Shown: piece after piece, positions 36,201-44,704 of the stretch | Position numbering within the stretch: the first letter of the stretch is position 1 | Layout of the letters: every line of letters begins with the position of its first letter | DNA from: Boudabousia marimammalium | GTDB lineage: Bacteria; Actinomycetota; Actinomycetes; Actinomycetales; Actinomycetaceae | NCBI RefSeq assembly: GCF_001936115.1 | Contig: NZ_MPDM01000006.1 | Coordinates: 52,597-116,596, forward strand | Length of the DNA stretch: 64,000 nt | Direction: 5' to 3' | Program-made: the position numbers and the translations under genes | The notes under the pieces: generated by a model | Database searches by the model: none | What the model saw: the letters and a program-made list of their open reading frames with translations, nothing else | Told to the model about the DNA's origin: nothing

Positions 36201-36734
36201 GGCCTGCGCAGCCGCTTCAATTAGGGAGCGGGATTCAGTCCTAAACCGCTGGCTTCCCCGGACTTCTTCAGTGAGTTCTGCCGGCCAGGGAGACGGAACC
36301 CGAGTAATCAAATCCGCCAAGATAGCATCAAATTTTGCGCCCGTAATCAAAACCGGAGCAGGCAAAGGGTCTGCACGTTCCACATACCAAGTTCGTAGCA
36401 CTTCGAAGGCAAGGGCTGCCGGCGTCACCACCGGCCGCGCTGACAAGTTTGCTTCATCCAATAACGCACGGGTGGACTGTTGTACCGACATGGCCCGGCT
36501 TCGAGAGCCGACCACCATCACGGGTGGCCGCAGATTCGGCCATTCTGCTTTTGCTGCTTCCGCAGCGATTCCAACAACAAGCGCCCGCTGCGCCACGGTC
36601 GTCAAACCTGAGCCGGGCACGCCCTCGACAACCAGCCTGCCTGTACGGGAAAATGCCTCAACTGCCTCTTGTTGCTCTTCATCGAGCTGCACAACTGCTG
36701 TCGGAGTGACTGAGGAAAGATTGAAAACTGTCAT
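33279..36734 (-). CDS. adnA: AdnA-like helicase-nuclease subunit with degenerate motor
   Basis: A 1151-residue UvrD-fold protein with a C-terminal nuclease, partner of AdnB. Walker A reads GVPGSGLTT (residues 38-46), so the catalytic Lys is Leu44 (codon TTG). The DE(x)QD box reads VIDGAQELS. Both changes should abolish ATP hydrolysis. The nuclease looks active: GSVDRLEE, VTDLKTGN, with Cys in LKKCPLSWY and CGDDRCSVC near the end forming the four-Cys iron-sulfur site of AddB/AdnA-type nucleases. It thus probably serves as the nuclease and structural half. It shares the conserved cluster with DUF3107, a ferritin-like protein and the DEAD-box gene, the same order as around the mycobacterial adnAB genes. 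Confidence 0.9.
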   Translation of the reverse strand: MTVFNLSSVTPTAVVQLDEEQQEAVEAFSRTGRLVVEGVPGSGLTTVAQRALVVGIAAEAAKAEWPNLRPPVMVVGSRSRAMSVQQSTRALLDEANLSARPVVTPAALAFEVLRTWYVERADPLPAPVLITGAKFDAILADLITRVPSPWPAELTEEVRGSQRFRTESRSLIEAAAQARLSAAQIAHLGKETGRPEWVAVAEILQFVDVASAEIIRLQGLLPEGAADSRFESLSQIPDLAIESLGNRREGLQLIAPGAMVLAAFLLENWDDLAPLEGVNATVPRWSRIVIDGAQELSEAALEFTVAAAADSPLLITNSPHQSTSAYRGGEVKTSSALGERAGAQVIQLHGQHRLSGEIAELAADIIEKTGDNRRHLAFPQVAGESVENLEVHVFASALQEATWLSQRIRRAHLEDGVSYDQMAVIVRSRKSVETLFSQLRARGIPVQMPASSVLLSSHPVSNDLLRLLDGSISVPELLVSPLVGMDSMMVAKLKRTLAREWRIYPKYLEFGETTVSPQINDDVQADWERLHQALSQTTDLDEAVALLLSDTSLIEHYQQYCRGKQGLYSFAQLKPAARLLEVAKMARQQSPRLGLSSLWETAGKAEAWRDQAISGEEWADDYLDVVTALLRAADLWEQSNEGLNAAQFATEHLQQQIESTNLAHAGIRPPAVTILTAAASGGREWEYVFLANLCDGEWPNLVAQDHILGAGDLNAVVRWGKEYRSDPDSRRRNALNDELRMLTCAVSRARAQLIVTASSDEQNSPSLLLNALTPLEKKLKRNEDQNIEVDGVPPAFDIRGTTARLRRELLNPELGEAERVAYSALLAAIARSAKETKTESPFPREAEGAVADPKLWPEAYPLSTNAPLTPDGEEVYVSPSMVDTLKKCPLSWYTYTVASEPAKSAQEFGTFIHALAEKYPSLQAARVSSVEELASLMIKELDEAWDQIGEDRETVSGGVAWRQNVKKIELLAQYLSTTVNRVHTEYTVDARIGRAHIHGSVDRLEEHQDGAVNVTDLKTGNTVPSVKATLENSQLLAYQVALQQMGWTVSDARLVYTKGTKEASVRTQKPLINPTEGEQPPDLKHPRPLPDIQLLEGDSQSISLPVAQEYIAAAAEMMAGNSFASCGDDRCSVCSAHRYTNLNSESKGVIS

Positions 36735-36899
36735 GAATATAGCTAATCACACCGGCGGGACATTTAACCCCCTCGACAATGCGAAAGCCGAAAATCACTT
36801 CCCCGAAGGCGAACAAGTTAGCCTCCCACCACCCGCAACCTCGCTTCGGCACGTAGACTCTACTTCTAAGAGGACAGTGTCCAAACTGGAAGGATAAGC

Positions 36900-37136
36900 A
36901 TGAATATCAATATTGGCGTTCGCGGGGTAGCCCGTGAAATCGCGCTCACCAACCTAGAGCTAAGCAAAGAAGAACTCTACGCCAAGGTTGCTGAAGCGAC
37001 CACTCATGGCACCCCCTTGGAGCTGACCGACAGCAAGGGCCGTGTCGTCATGGTCCCCGGCAAGTCGATTGGTTTCGTGGAGATTGCCGATGAGCAAAAA
37101 CGTCCAGTCGGTTTCGGACTAATCGCCGGAGAGTAG
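36900..37136 (+). CDS. DUF3107 protein
   Basis: A 78-residue actinobacterial protein of the DUF3107 (TB9.4-like) family: NIGVRGVAREIALTNLELS, the GTPLELTDSKGRVVMVPGKSIGFVEI core and a short tail. It has no catalytic motif I know. AAGGATAAGC precedes the ATG. It stands between divergent adnA and the convergent ferritin-like gene, as in many actinobacteria, and is transcribed alone. Confidence 0.85.
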   Translation: MNINIGVRGVAREIALTNLELSKEELYAKVAEATTHGTPLELTDSKGRVVMVPGKSIGFVEIADEQKRPVGFGLIAGE

Positions 37137-37152
37137 CACTCCCCCAAACATA

Positions 37153-37198
37153 AAAGTGGGGCGACCGGAGGATTCCTTCCTCACGGTCGCCCCACTTT
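37153..37198. terminator. Bidirectional terminator
   Basis: A perfect 15-bp stem, AAAGTGGGGCGACCG with its complement at 37184-37198, between the convergent DUF3107 and ferritin-like genes, with A and T ends on both strands. Confidence 0.85.
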
Positions 37199-37214
37199 CT
37201 GACGTCTAGTTGGT

Positions 37215-37871
37215 TTAACCGGCCAAACCGGCTGCCTCCATCCGGTCCTCATGCTTTCCGCCGAGGGCGTGCATCACCTCAATCAGTTTAGTTGTGCCAC
37301 GCACCCCCAGCTCCAGACGCAGCGTCAAACCTTCCCGGGTGAGGCCGAGGGTTTCACCGAAAACTCGCCGCCCCCACAGGGATAAACGGGCGGTTTCAGC
37401 TTCGTCATTTTCCACATGCGCCAGTAGTAGCGGACGGGCAAAGTCAGCGTAACCGTAGTCAGTCATCGCGGGAGCGCATTCCAGCAGATCAGTGCCGGCA
37501 CCCACCTCGGCGGCCAAGTCAGCGAACAGACCAATGGTGATATATGACTTAACTAGGCGCTCCCACCAGTCGCGGGGCCGCAAACGAGATTCCAGGTCAT
37601 TCACATTGCCGTAGAACGCAGCCACCAAGCCGGGCAGTTCCTCATCATGTTTTTGCGCCCACCGATGAAGATTATCGATGGCTTCACAGGCCTGGCTCAT
37701 CATCCCGGCCAGCTGGAGGGATTGATGCACGGAAGGACACATCGTTGAGTCTTTACCCATGCGACCTACAGCAGCTAAAGAGGCGTAAGCTACAAAGCCC
37801 GCCTGTGCTGGAGTGGCCTCAACCAGAGGTTTATCTTCTTGATTGGTGAACAATTTATCGTCTTTACTCAT
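37215..37871 (-). CDS. Ferritin-like (MiaE-like) protein
   Basis: A 218-residue helical protein of the ferritin-like group that sits beside DUF3107 and a DEAD-box gene in actinobacteria. It contains YASLAAVGRMGKDSTMCPSVHQSLQLAGMMSQACEAIDNLHRW, with few of the Glu and His expected from a full di-iron site, then EVGAGTDLLECAPAMTDYGYADF and RLSLWGRRVFGETL. Some family members are predicted tRNA hydroxylases like MiaE, but I do not see a full metal-binding set, so function is open. Confidence 0.65.
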   Translation of the reverse strand: MSKDDKLFTNQEDKPLVEATPAQAGFVAYASLAAVGRMGKDSTMCPSVHQSLQLAGMMSQACEAIDNLHRWAQKHDEELPGLVAAFYGNVNDLESRLRPRDWWERLVKSYITIGLFADLAAEVGAGTDLLECAPAMTDYGYADFARPLLLAHVENDEAETARLSLWGRRVFGETLGLTREGLTLRLELGVRGTTKLIEVMHALGGKHEDRMEAAGLAG

Positions 37872-38112
37872 GACAGCTCCCTTGTCGCCTATAACTCATA
37901 TCTTACCGCTAATGGAAGAAACACGATAGAATAGGAATGTCCATGGCTGCCCGGTCGTTAACCGGTAACTACCATTTGTGAGTTTTATTCGCTGCCCGCG
38001 CGGGATTTTCTGCGCCGAGGCGGCTTAGATATTGCGCGATCGGCTGCCGACACATGCCGTTCGCCGCACCCTTGTGTGGCCATTTAACTGCGGCTTTACA
38101 ACAAGGCAGATA

Positions 38113-39747
38113 ATGACTGAAAAAAATGAAGAAAACGAAACCGCAACCGTTTCTGGTGTGGTTAATCTTGAGGATGTCTCCGGCCCGGCCCCTGAAGTTC
38201 AGGTGGCAGCCGATATTACTGATGAAGACGGGTCAACTGTTGATTTGGATCAGAAATCCTTCCTCGACTTCGGGGTGGATGAGCGCATCGCGAAGGCCCT
38301 TACTGAAGAGGGCATCACCTACCCCTTCCCCATCCAGGCTTTGACCCTACCGGTCGCTTTGGGACGCCACGACATTATTGGTCAGGCGAAAACCGGTACC
38401 GGTAAAACTTTGGGCTTCGGCATTCCCGCACTCATGTCGGTGCTCGGTCCGAAGGATGAAGGCTTTGACAAGATCCTTACCGCCGGCGCTCCGCAGGCTT
38501 TGATTATTGTTCCCACCCGTGAGCTGTGCAAGCAGGTGGCGCAAGATTTGAAGGTTGCGTCCAAGTACCTGTCGGCTCGGGTTCTGGAAATCTATGGCGG
38601 CGTCGGTTTTGACGCGCAGATTGATCAGCTAGAAAAGGGCGTGGAGATTGTTGTCGGCACGCCCGGCCGTCTCCTTGATTTGATGAAGCGAAAGAATCTG
38701 GTGCTGTCGGGGGTCAAGACCGTGATCTTGGATGAGGCTGATGAGATGCTGGATCTGGGCTTCTTGCCGGATGTGGAGACTTTGCTCTCTCGCACTCCGG
38801 CGAACCGTCACACGATGCTGTTCTCTGCGACGATGCCGGGCGCTATCGTCGCTATGGCGCGTCGCTACATGACCCGCCCGACCCATATTCGTGCCCAAGA
38901 TCCCACTGATCAAGGCGCCACTGTGAAGTCGATTAAGCAGGTTGTTTACCGCGCTCACAATCTGAATAAGCCGGAAGTCGTGACCCGCATTTTGCAGGCT
39001 GAGGGCCGCGGCAAAACCATTATTTTCGCCCGCACGAAGCGCACTTGTGCGCGCCTGTGTGAGGAGCTGGTTTCCCGCAACTTTGCGGCCGGCGCCTTGC
39101 ATGGCGATCTGGGTCAGGGCGCACGCGAGCAGGCGATGCGAGCTTTCCGTAACGGCAAGATTGATGTGCTAGTGGCAACCGATGTGGCTGCCCGTGGCCT
39201 CGACATTGATGACGTCACGCACGTAATCAACTACCAGTGCCCGGAAGATGAAAAGATCTATTTGCACCGCATTGGCCGCACTGGTCGCGCGGGCGCTTCG
39301 GGTACCGCAGTTACTTTCGTGGACTGGGATGATGTGCCGCGTTGGTCTTTGATTGATCGTGCTTTGGGTTTGGGTAAGCCAGAGCCAGTGGAGACATACC
39401 ACACCAGTGAGCATCTCTACAATGATTTGAACATTCCGCGTGATGCGAAGGACCGGATTGCGCGCTCGAAGCGTACCGCTGAGGGTTTAGACGCTGAAGA
39501 GTACGTGGATTTGGGTGGTTCTAGTTCAGGTCGCGGTACGGGACACGGTAAGAATCATGGCCGAGGGGGTCGCTCCGGTGGCCACCAAGGGGGACGCGGT
39601 TCCAGTCACGGTGAGGGCCGAGGCCGAGGGCGCCGCCGCAGTGACAACGGTGACAGCTCTGGTGAGCGTCGTGCTTCTGGTCGCGCTCCCGGTGAGCGTC
39701 GTCCGCGTCGCCGTCGCAGTCGTAGTGGCGAAAGCGCAGCCGAGTAG
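38113..39747 (+). CDS. DEAD-box RNA helicase with RGG tail
   Basis: A 544-residue DEAD-box helicase that remodels RNA. Motifs in order: Q motif (FLDFGVDERIAKALTEEGITYPFPIQALTLP), AKTGTGKTLGFGIP, PTRELCKQV, TPGRLLDL, LDEADEMLDLGF, SATMP, VATDVAARGLDID and HRIGRTGRAG. The C-terminal 90 residues are Arg/Gly/Ser-rich and basic (many RGG, GRG and RRR runs) for RNA binding. I use ATG 38113; the frame opens at 38032 but that part is unlikely to be protein. It is the last gene of the adnAB-linked cluster. The mycobacterial counterpart is RhlE (Rv3211). Confidence 0.9.
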   Translation: MTEKNEENETATVSGVVNLEDVSGPAPEVQVAADITDEDGSTVDLDQKSFLDFGVDERIAKALTEEGITYPFPIQALTLPVALGRHDIIGQAKTGTGKTLGFGIPALMSVLGPKDEGFDKILTAGAPQALIIVPTRELCKQVAQDLKVASKYLSARVLEIYGGVGFDAQIDQLEKGVEIVVGTPGRLLDLMKRKNLVLSGVKTVILDEADEMLDLGFLPDVETLLSRTPANRHTMLFSATMPGAIVAMARRYMTRPTHIRAQDPTDQGATVKSIKQVVYRAHNLNKPEVVTRILQAEGRGKTIIFARTKRTCARLCEELVSRNFAAGALHGDLGQGAREQAMRAFRNGKIDVLVATDVAARGLDIDDVTHVINYQCPEDEKIYLHRIGRTGRAGASGTAVTFVDWDDVPRWSLIDRALGLGKPEPVETYHTSEHLYNDLNIPRDAKDRIARSKRTAEGLDAEEYVDLGGSSSGRGTGHGKNHGRGGRSGGHQGGRGSSHGEGRGRGRRRSDNGDSSGERRASGRAPGERRPRRRRSRSGESAAE

Positions 39748-39753
39748 CCTCAA

Positions 39754-40893
39754 CTATTTGATTGCGACGATTCTGTCTTCGCGAATCTGTACTTTTAGCA
39801 GCTGACCAGGCTGCGGCTTAGGCTGGCTCATCGGGGCGGTAAAACTGACCTGATGGGCCAGCATTTTTGCGTCCACATCCCATACTCCTCGTCCGGCTTT
39901 GGCGGCTGTGACCATAACCTCGATGGTTGCGGCGGGCTTTCCTGCGGGCTCTGTTCCGGCGGGCTGAGTTGCGGAATCTGCCAAGCCGGCAGCTTGACTG
40001 CGAAAATGCGGGTCCGCTAGTTCCACTGCAGCTGGCTCTAGCGCAATCCAGCGGCCACCGTTGCGGTCCAAGAGTTCTTGTAGAGGTTTGGCCGCCTCTA
40101 GTTGCGTGATTTCTGTCCTGTCCAGGAAGGGGCCGTAGCCTAAGAATTCGGCTACCGTCCGGTCGGCTGGTTGGAGCCACAGCTGCGCAGGGGATGCTAG
40201 CTGCACGATTTTACCTTGATTCATCATGGCGATCTGGTCGGCGAGGGCGAAGGCTTCATCTTGATCATGTGTCACATAGACGCCGGTTGTCCCGGTCGTT
40301 TGCATGATTTCCCCGATCACAGAGACCATGCGTTCGCGCAGTCCTCGGTCTAAAGCGGACAGCGGCTCATCAAATAGCAGGCAGCGCGGGTTGGGGGCAA
40401 GTGATCTGGCGAGGGCGGCCCGCTGGGCTTGTCCACCGGAGAGCGTCGCAATGTCACGGTCAGCCATTGAGCTTAAACCCACTAGATCAATTAGCTCGGC
40501 AACTCTTTCTTGCTGCTGCTGTTTGCTCCAGCCTAGTCCGTGTAGCCCGTAGGCAATATTGCCGGCTACGGTGCGGGAGGGAAAGAGCTGCCCGTCTTGG
40601 AACATCATCCCGAATCCGCGTCGGTGCGTGGGCGTGCGGGAGAGGTCTTCCCCGCCGAAGCTGACGGTCCCTGATACTGCCGGTTCCAGTCCGGCGATAG
40701 CCCGCAGCAGTGAGGATTTACCGCATCCTGATGGTCCCAGTAGCGCCAGCATGTGGCCTGGCGCAACGGTGAAGCTCACCTGGTTTACCGCGGTGAGAGA
40801 GCCGTACTTAACGGTCAGGTCGCGAACTTCCAGTCCCAGGTCTTCCGGTCCCATATTCTCCCCGTCGGGGCGCAGCTTGCTGTTTATTTCCAT
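39754..40893 (-). CDS. Thiamine ABC transporter ATPase (ThiQ-like)
   Basis: A 379-residue ATPase: Walker A GPSGCGKSSLL, signature LSGGQAQRAALARSL, Walker B LLFDEPLSALD and H-loop TH. A C-terminal extension of about 120 residues is a regulatory TOBE-like domain. Its ATG overlaps the permease stop (TAATG), so 40893 is the right start; the frame extends to 40974. The operon is TPP-riboswitch controlled, so the substrate is thiamine or a phosphate ester. Confidence 0.85.
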   Translation of the reverse strand: MEINSKLRPDGENMGPEDLGLEVRDLTVKYGSLTAVNQVSFTVAPGHMLALLGPSGCGKSSLLRAIAGLEPAVSGTVSFGGEDLSRTPTHRRGFGMMFQDGQLFPSRTVAGNIAYGLHGLGWSKQQQQERVAELIDLVGLSSMADRDIATLSGGQAQRAALARSLAPNPRCLLFDEPLSALDRGLRERMVSVIGEIMQTTGTTGVYVTHDQDEAFALADQIAMMNQGKIVQLASPAQLWLQPADRTVAEFLGYGPFLDRTEITQLEAAKPLQELLDRNGGRWIALEPAAVELADPHFRSQAAGLADSATQPAGTEPAGKPAATIEVMVTAAKAGRGVWDVDAKMLAHQVSFTAPMSQPKPQPGQLLKVQIREDRIVAIK

Positions 40894-42617
40894 TAGAATC
40901 CTCCCAGGCTTTGCGGGCGTAGCTTCTCCACTGCCACCATGATGGCGGCGGCGCTCACGCACAGCAGCATACAAGCTGCCATCGCCATGCCTTGTTCGGT
41001 GGCGCCGGGGCGTGAAACCAGTTGATAAATCACGATTGGCAGGGTGGGGCTTTGCGGCCTAATCAAGAACGATGTGGCCCCGAATTCGCCCATGCACACC
41101 GCCATGGCGAAGCCGGCTGCCACTAGGGCTGCCCGCAAAATCATGGGTCCGTCCACTGTCACGAGGACTCGCAGCGGGGAAGCCCCTAACGTTGCGGCGG
41201 CCTGCCGGAGGCGATCATTGATTCCCCGAATCGTCGGCGCGGTAACCCGCACCACCAGCGGTATCGCGACGATGGCTTGCGCTAGCGGCACCATCAGGTC
41301 GCTTTGCCCTAGGTTGAGGGGTGGGGCGTCAAGGGTGACGAGGAAGCCAAAGCCGACAGTGACCGCAGAAACCCCCAGCGGCAACATAAATAGTGCGTCA
41401 TAGGTGCTCTGCAGGGTACGAACTTTCGGACTCCTGACGGGACGTGAAGCTATCACGACCACAATCAGACCCACCAGCACAGCAATCAAGGCAGCTACCG
41501 CCCCGGTTTTCAAAGTCAGCCAGAGGGATTCCAAAACGGAGGTTTGTAAAACTTTAGCGGCTTGCGGGTCAGCCATATCCGTGTAGTTCGCTAGGGTCCA
41601 CTCTCCCCCTCGGCGCAGAGATCTAATCACCACGTTCACTAGCGGCAAGGCGATAACTACCAGCACAATCAGGATGCTGGCTATGGTAACGGGAGCGTCA
41701 CTGGCGCGCAGGGGCCTATCCACCACGGTCGCGTTGAACCGCAGGGAGGTTTCAGCTTTGCGGCTGGAGCGGAAAGCCAGCAGCAGGGCGAGGGCCACAA
41801 TCAGGATTTGCACAATGGAGAGGACGGCTGCGCCACGCAGGTTCAGGTATTGCGTCGTCTCATAGTAGATTTCAGTCTCAATGGTGGATACCCCAATCCC
41901 GCCCAGTACCATCACCAGAGAGTACGCGGTGGAGCAGTACAGGAATACCAGTGAGGCCGCGGAGAGGATTGCGGGACGCAGAGCTGGGAGCGTCACCGTC
42001 CGGAAGGTTCGACTGGGGGTGGCGCCGAGGGTGCGGGCGGCCTGCTCTAGCCGCGGATCGAGGCGGGCCCACAGTGATCCTACAGAGCGGGCAATGAGCG
42101 CCGTATTGAAGAAGATCATGGCGATAATAATGGCCGTCTCAGTGTGCTCCAAGTGGAGGAACTCCAGCCAGCCGCCGCGAGTAAAGAGGGTCTGGTATCC
42201 GGCGGCTACCGCCACGGTCGGGAGCACGAAAGGCACTGCGATGAGGCCGCGGGCGATGGTACGGCCCGGGAAGCGTAGTTTGTAGAGGACGAAAGCGAGC
42301 GGCAGCCCACAGATGACGGAGCCGACCGTCCCGGCGAGAGCCATCCAGATGGTTCGCCAAATCACTGACCAGGTGTGGGATTGAGTCAGCAGCGTCTGGA
42401 AGGCGGATAAATCCAGTTCACCCTCGGCAAATAGCCCCATCCCGATGAGAGTGAAGGACGGCCAGAGGAAAAACAGCCCCAAGAAAACGAGGGTTCCAGC
42501 CACCAGGAATGCCACCAAAGTGACTGCCAGCAGGCCGGATGCGGGGCGCTTAAACAGAGCCGCCCCGACCTGATCCTTTGCGGATGAGGCCGGGGACGGG
42601 AGCTGCTCAGTTTGCAT
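40893..42617 (-). CDS. Thiamine ABC transporter permease (ThiP-like)
   Basis: A 574-residue fused permease of two related halves, about 12 transmembrane helices in all. Each half has the EAA coupling loop: LEQAARTLGATPSRTFRTVTLPALRPAI in the first and LRQAAATLGASPLRVLVTVDGPMILRAA in the second. That is the arrangement of ThiP and of related iron permeases; the neighbouring binding protein and the riboswitch identify thiamine. It lies 12 bases downstream of the binding protein gene. Confidence 0.87.
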   Translation of the reverse strand: MQTEQLPSPASSAKDQVGAALFKRPASGLLAVTLVAFLVAGTLVFLGLFFLWPSFTLIGMGLFAEGELDLSAFQTLLTQSHTWSVIWRTIWMALAGTVGSVICGLPLAFVLYKLRFPGRTIARGLIAVPFVLPTVAVAAGYQTLFTRGGWLEFLHLEHTETAIIIAMIFFNTALIARSVGSLWARLDPRLEQAARTLGATPSRTFRTVTLPALRPAILSAASLVFLYCSTAYSLVMVLGGIGVSTIETEIYYETTQYLNLRGAAVLSIVQILIVALALLLAFRSSRKAETSLRFNATVVDRPLRASDAPVTIASILIVLVVIALPLVNVVIRSLRRGGEWTLANYTDMADPQAAKVLQTSVLESLWLTLKTGAVAALIAVLVGLIVVVIASRPVRSPKVRTLQSTYDALFMLPLGVSAVTVGFGFLVTLDAPPLNLGQSDLMVPLAQAIVAIPLVVRVTAPTIRGINDRLRQAAATLGASPLRVLVTVDGPMILRAALVAAGFAMAVCMGEFGATSFLIRPQSPTLPIVIYQLVSRPGATEQGMAMAACMLLCVSAAAIMVAVEKLRPQSLGGF

Positions 42618-42628
42618 GATTAGCTAAA

Positions 42629-43711
42629 TCAGCCACCGAAAATGGTTTTGAAGTCCTTAATCCAGGTGGCGCGGTTGTTTTCAACCTGCTCTGAATCCAT
42701 AGGCTTAGTGTCGTTCGGTAGCGGCGCGAACTTCTTCATGGCGTCGGGCACAGCGGCGGCCGGGTCAATCGGGTACATGTACATATTGTTCGGAATGTCT
42801 TCTTGAACGCCCTTCGACTGGAGCCATTCGATGACTTTCTTGGCGCCTTCGGGGTTCTTCGCATTGGTGAGGACACCCGCGTATTCAACCTGCGGGTAGC
42901 AGGTGTTGAGGACGGAGGCGGTGGCAGCTTCAGTGCCGGCTTCGTTCACAGAGTACGAGGGGGAGGAAGCGTAGGAAACCACGATCGGGTAGGTGCCTTT
43001 GCCTTCGCCGGCCGTAAATTCGGTCTGGTAGGCTTCGGTCCAGCCGGAAACGATTTTCACGTCATTGGCTTTGAGCTGAGTCCAGTAGTCTTTCCAGCCG
43101 TCCCCGAACTTCTGCACGGTGCCGGTCAGGAAGGCTAGGCCGGTGGTGGATTCACCCGGGTCGATAGCGACCAGCAGGCCCTTGTATTCAGGTTTGGCGA
43201 GGTCTTCGAAGGTGTTCGGAGGGGTCAGTCCCTTGTCTTTGAAGTACTTGATGTCGTAGTTTAGGCAGACGTCACCGCGGTCGATCGGCACGGCGCCGGG
43301 GACCTTCGGGTCAGCGAACTGTTCGGCGCCAGCGACGGGCTTCAATCCGCTGTCTTCCACCAGTCCGGCGGAGGCGACGGCACCCATCACGTTGGTGTCG
43401 ATACCGTAGACGGCGTCACCGATGGGGCTGTTCTTTTTCAAGGTCAGCTGGGAAACCATTTTGGCGCCCGAATCTGCGGCCACTGTTTTCAAGGTGATGC
43501 CGGTGTCGGTTTTGAGCTGGGCGATGAGTTTCTCATCGACTTTGAAGGAATCATGGGTTACCAGGGTGACGACGCTGCTGTCGCTCATACTGGTTTCTGT
43601 GGTTTCAGCTGATTTGCTGGCCTCTTTCACCGGTTCGGTGCTGGCGCAGGCGGCCAGGGTGAGGCTGGCGACCATGACGGTCGCGATTGTCGCTGCACGG
43701 CGAATGGACAT
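42629..43711 (-). CDS. Thiamine-binding lipoprotein (TbpA-like)
   Basis: A 360-residue extracytoplasmic substrate-binding protein of the TbpA/ThiB group. It has a lipoprotein signal with lipobox LTLAAC, and PVPIDRGDVCLNYDIKYFKDKGLTPPNTFEDLAKPEYKGLL is the typical core; the YASSPSYSVNEAG segment is the TbpA binding region. It opens the operon and lies directly after a TPP riboswitch, so it is repressed when thiamine is plentiful. AAGGGAG precedes the ATG. Confidence 0.9.
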   Translation of the reverse strand: MSIRRAATIATVMVASLTLAACASTEPVKEASKSAETTETSMSDSSVVTLVTHDSFKVDEKLIAQLKTDTGITLKTVAADSGAKMVSQLTLKKNSPIGDAVYGIDTNVMGAVASAGLVEDSGLKPVAGAEQFADPKVPGAVPIDRGDVCLNYDIKYFKDKGLTPPNTFEDLAKPEYKGLLVAIDPGESTTGLAFLTGTVQKFGDGWKDYWTQLKANDVKIVSGWTEAYQTEFTAGEGKGTYPIVVSYASSPSYSVNEAGTEAATASVLNTCYPQVEYAGVLTNAKNPEGAKKVIEWLQSKGVQEDIPNNMYMYPIDPAAAVPDAMKKFAPLPNDTKPMDSEQVENNRATWIKDFKTIFGG

Positions 43712-43762
43712 TTTGTATCTCCCTTGTCTTTGCGGATAAGGGGGTACGTCTGTATGTGGTTG

Positions 43763-43849
43763 ACTCCCTGCGTCGGTACTAACCGAATCAGGTTCGAGGG
43801 TCTGCGCGTTTGCGCACTCTCAGCTTCCTTTGGACGCTCCCCTGTCGTG
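43763..43849 (-). promoter_or_regulatory. TPP riboswitch (THI box)
   Basis: On the minus strand the conserved parts are all present: CAGGGGAGCG, GCTGAGAGTGCGC, ACCCTCGAACCTGATTCGG and GTTAGTACCGACGCAGGGAGT. This matches the THI element core (CTGAGA, and ACCTGA-TxxGGxTxxTACC-GCGxAGGGA). It ends about 50 bases before the tbpA start, so it probably masks the ribosome binding site or stops transcription when TPP is bound. Confidence 0.95.
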
Positions 43850-43897
43850 CGACATAAGTCTATCGTCCTAGATGGGGTTTTACCAATGCGGGTTCCC

Positions 43898-44704
43898 CTA
43901 GTTTGGTGTGTTCTGTGCCGCTTCACTGAGGGCTGCGCGAACCTGGCTGCGTAGTTGCACGAACTGTTGGTTGGCGGCGCTCACCGTGTTTTTTGCGGCC
44001 AGGTTCACGCTGCTGGTGTCGATTTGCGCTCGGATTCCACCGGGGGCGCGTCCCATCACTAGGACTTGGTCTGCTAGGAGGACAGCTTCATCCACATCGT
44101 GGGTAACCATGACGAGGGTGAGTCCTTGCTCATCTACCACGCCGGTGAGCCATTGTTGGAGATCTTCGCGGGTCAGTGCATCAAGTGCCCCGAACGGCTC
44201 ATCTAAAGCAAGGACGGGCCTGCGCGTCAGCATGGTTCGGAGGAAGGCAACGCGGGAGCGCATTCCGCCGGATAGTTCTGCCGGCCAGGCGGTAGCAACC
44301 TGATCGAGGTGGAACTGTCGGAGTAGCTCCAGTGCTTGCTGGCGGCGCACTTCGCGGCTGACACCCGCAATTTTGGCTGGGAGAGCCACATTGTCCTGCA
44401 CTGTCAGCCAGTCGAAGAGGGCGTCTCTTTGCGGCATTAAGGCTACCTGCCCGGCGAAGGAATCGACGCTTTCGCCGGAGATTTTCAGCTGCCCAGAATC
44501 TGGGGCGAGCAGACCTGAGATTAAAGCCAGCAGGGTGGATTTACCGCAGCCGGATGGGCCAATTAGCGCTATCTTATGCCCGGGTTCAATGGTCAGGTTA
44601 ATGTCTTTAAGCACCGGCACAGCTTGGCGGCTGCTCTTAGTGAGCCATCCCCCTCGGCCCACCGGGTAGGTGTAGTTGATGTGGCTGAGTTGCAGTTGCG
44701 GCAT
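43898..44704 (-). CDS. HMP/thiamine-precursor ABC transporter ATPase (ThiZ-like)
   Basis: A 268-residue ATPase: Walker A GPSGCGKSTLL, LSGGMRSRVAFLRTML and VLALDEPFGALDAL, close to the taurine/sulfonate/NMT1 transporter ATPases. The ATG overlaps the permease stop (TAATG); the frame extends to 44782. It completes a transporter whose binding protein belongs to the pyrimidine-binding NMT1/ThiY group. Confidence 0.82.
   Translation of the reverse strand: MPQLQLSHINYTYPVGRGGWLTKSSRQAVPVLKDINLTIEPGHKIALIGPSGCGKSTLLALISGLLAPDSGQLKISGESVDSFAGQVALMPQRDALFDWLTVQDNVALPAKIAGVSREVRRQQALELLRQFHLDQVATAWPAELSGGMRSRVAFLRTMLTRRPVLALDEPFGALDALTREDLQQWLTGVVDEQGLTLVMVTHDVDEAVLLADQVLVMGRAPGGIRAQIDTSSVNLAAKNTVSAANQQFVQLRSQVRAALSEAAQNTPN

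Noticed and set aside
39515..39805. Alternative frames over the end of the DEAD-box gene
   Set aside because: The Arg/Gly-rich tail has strong composition bias that opens other frames; the main frame ends in a typical RGG tail.
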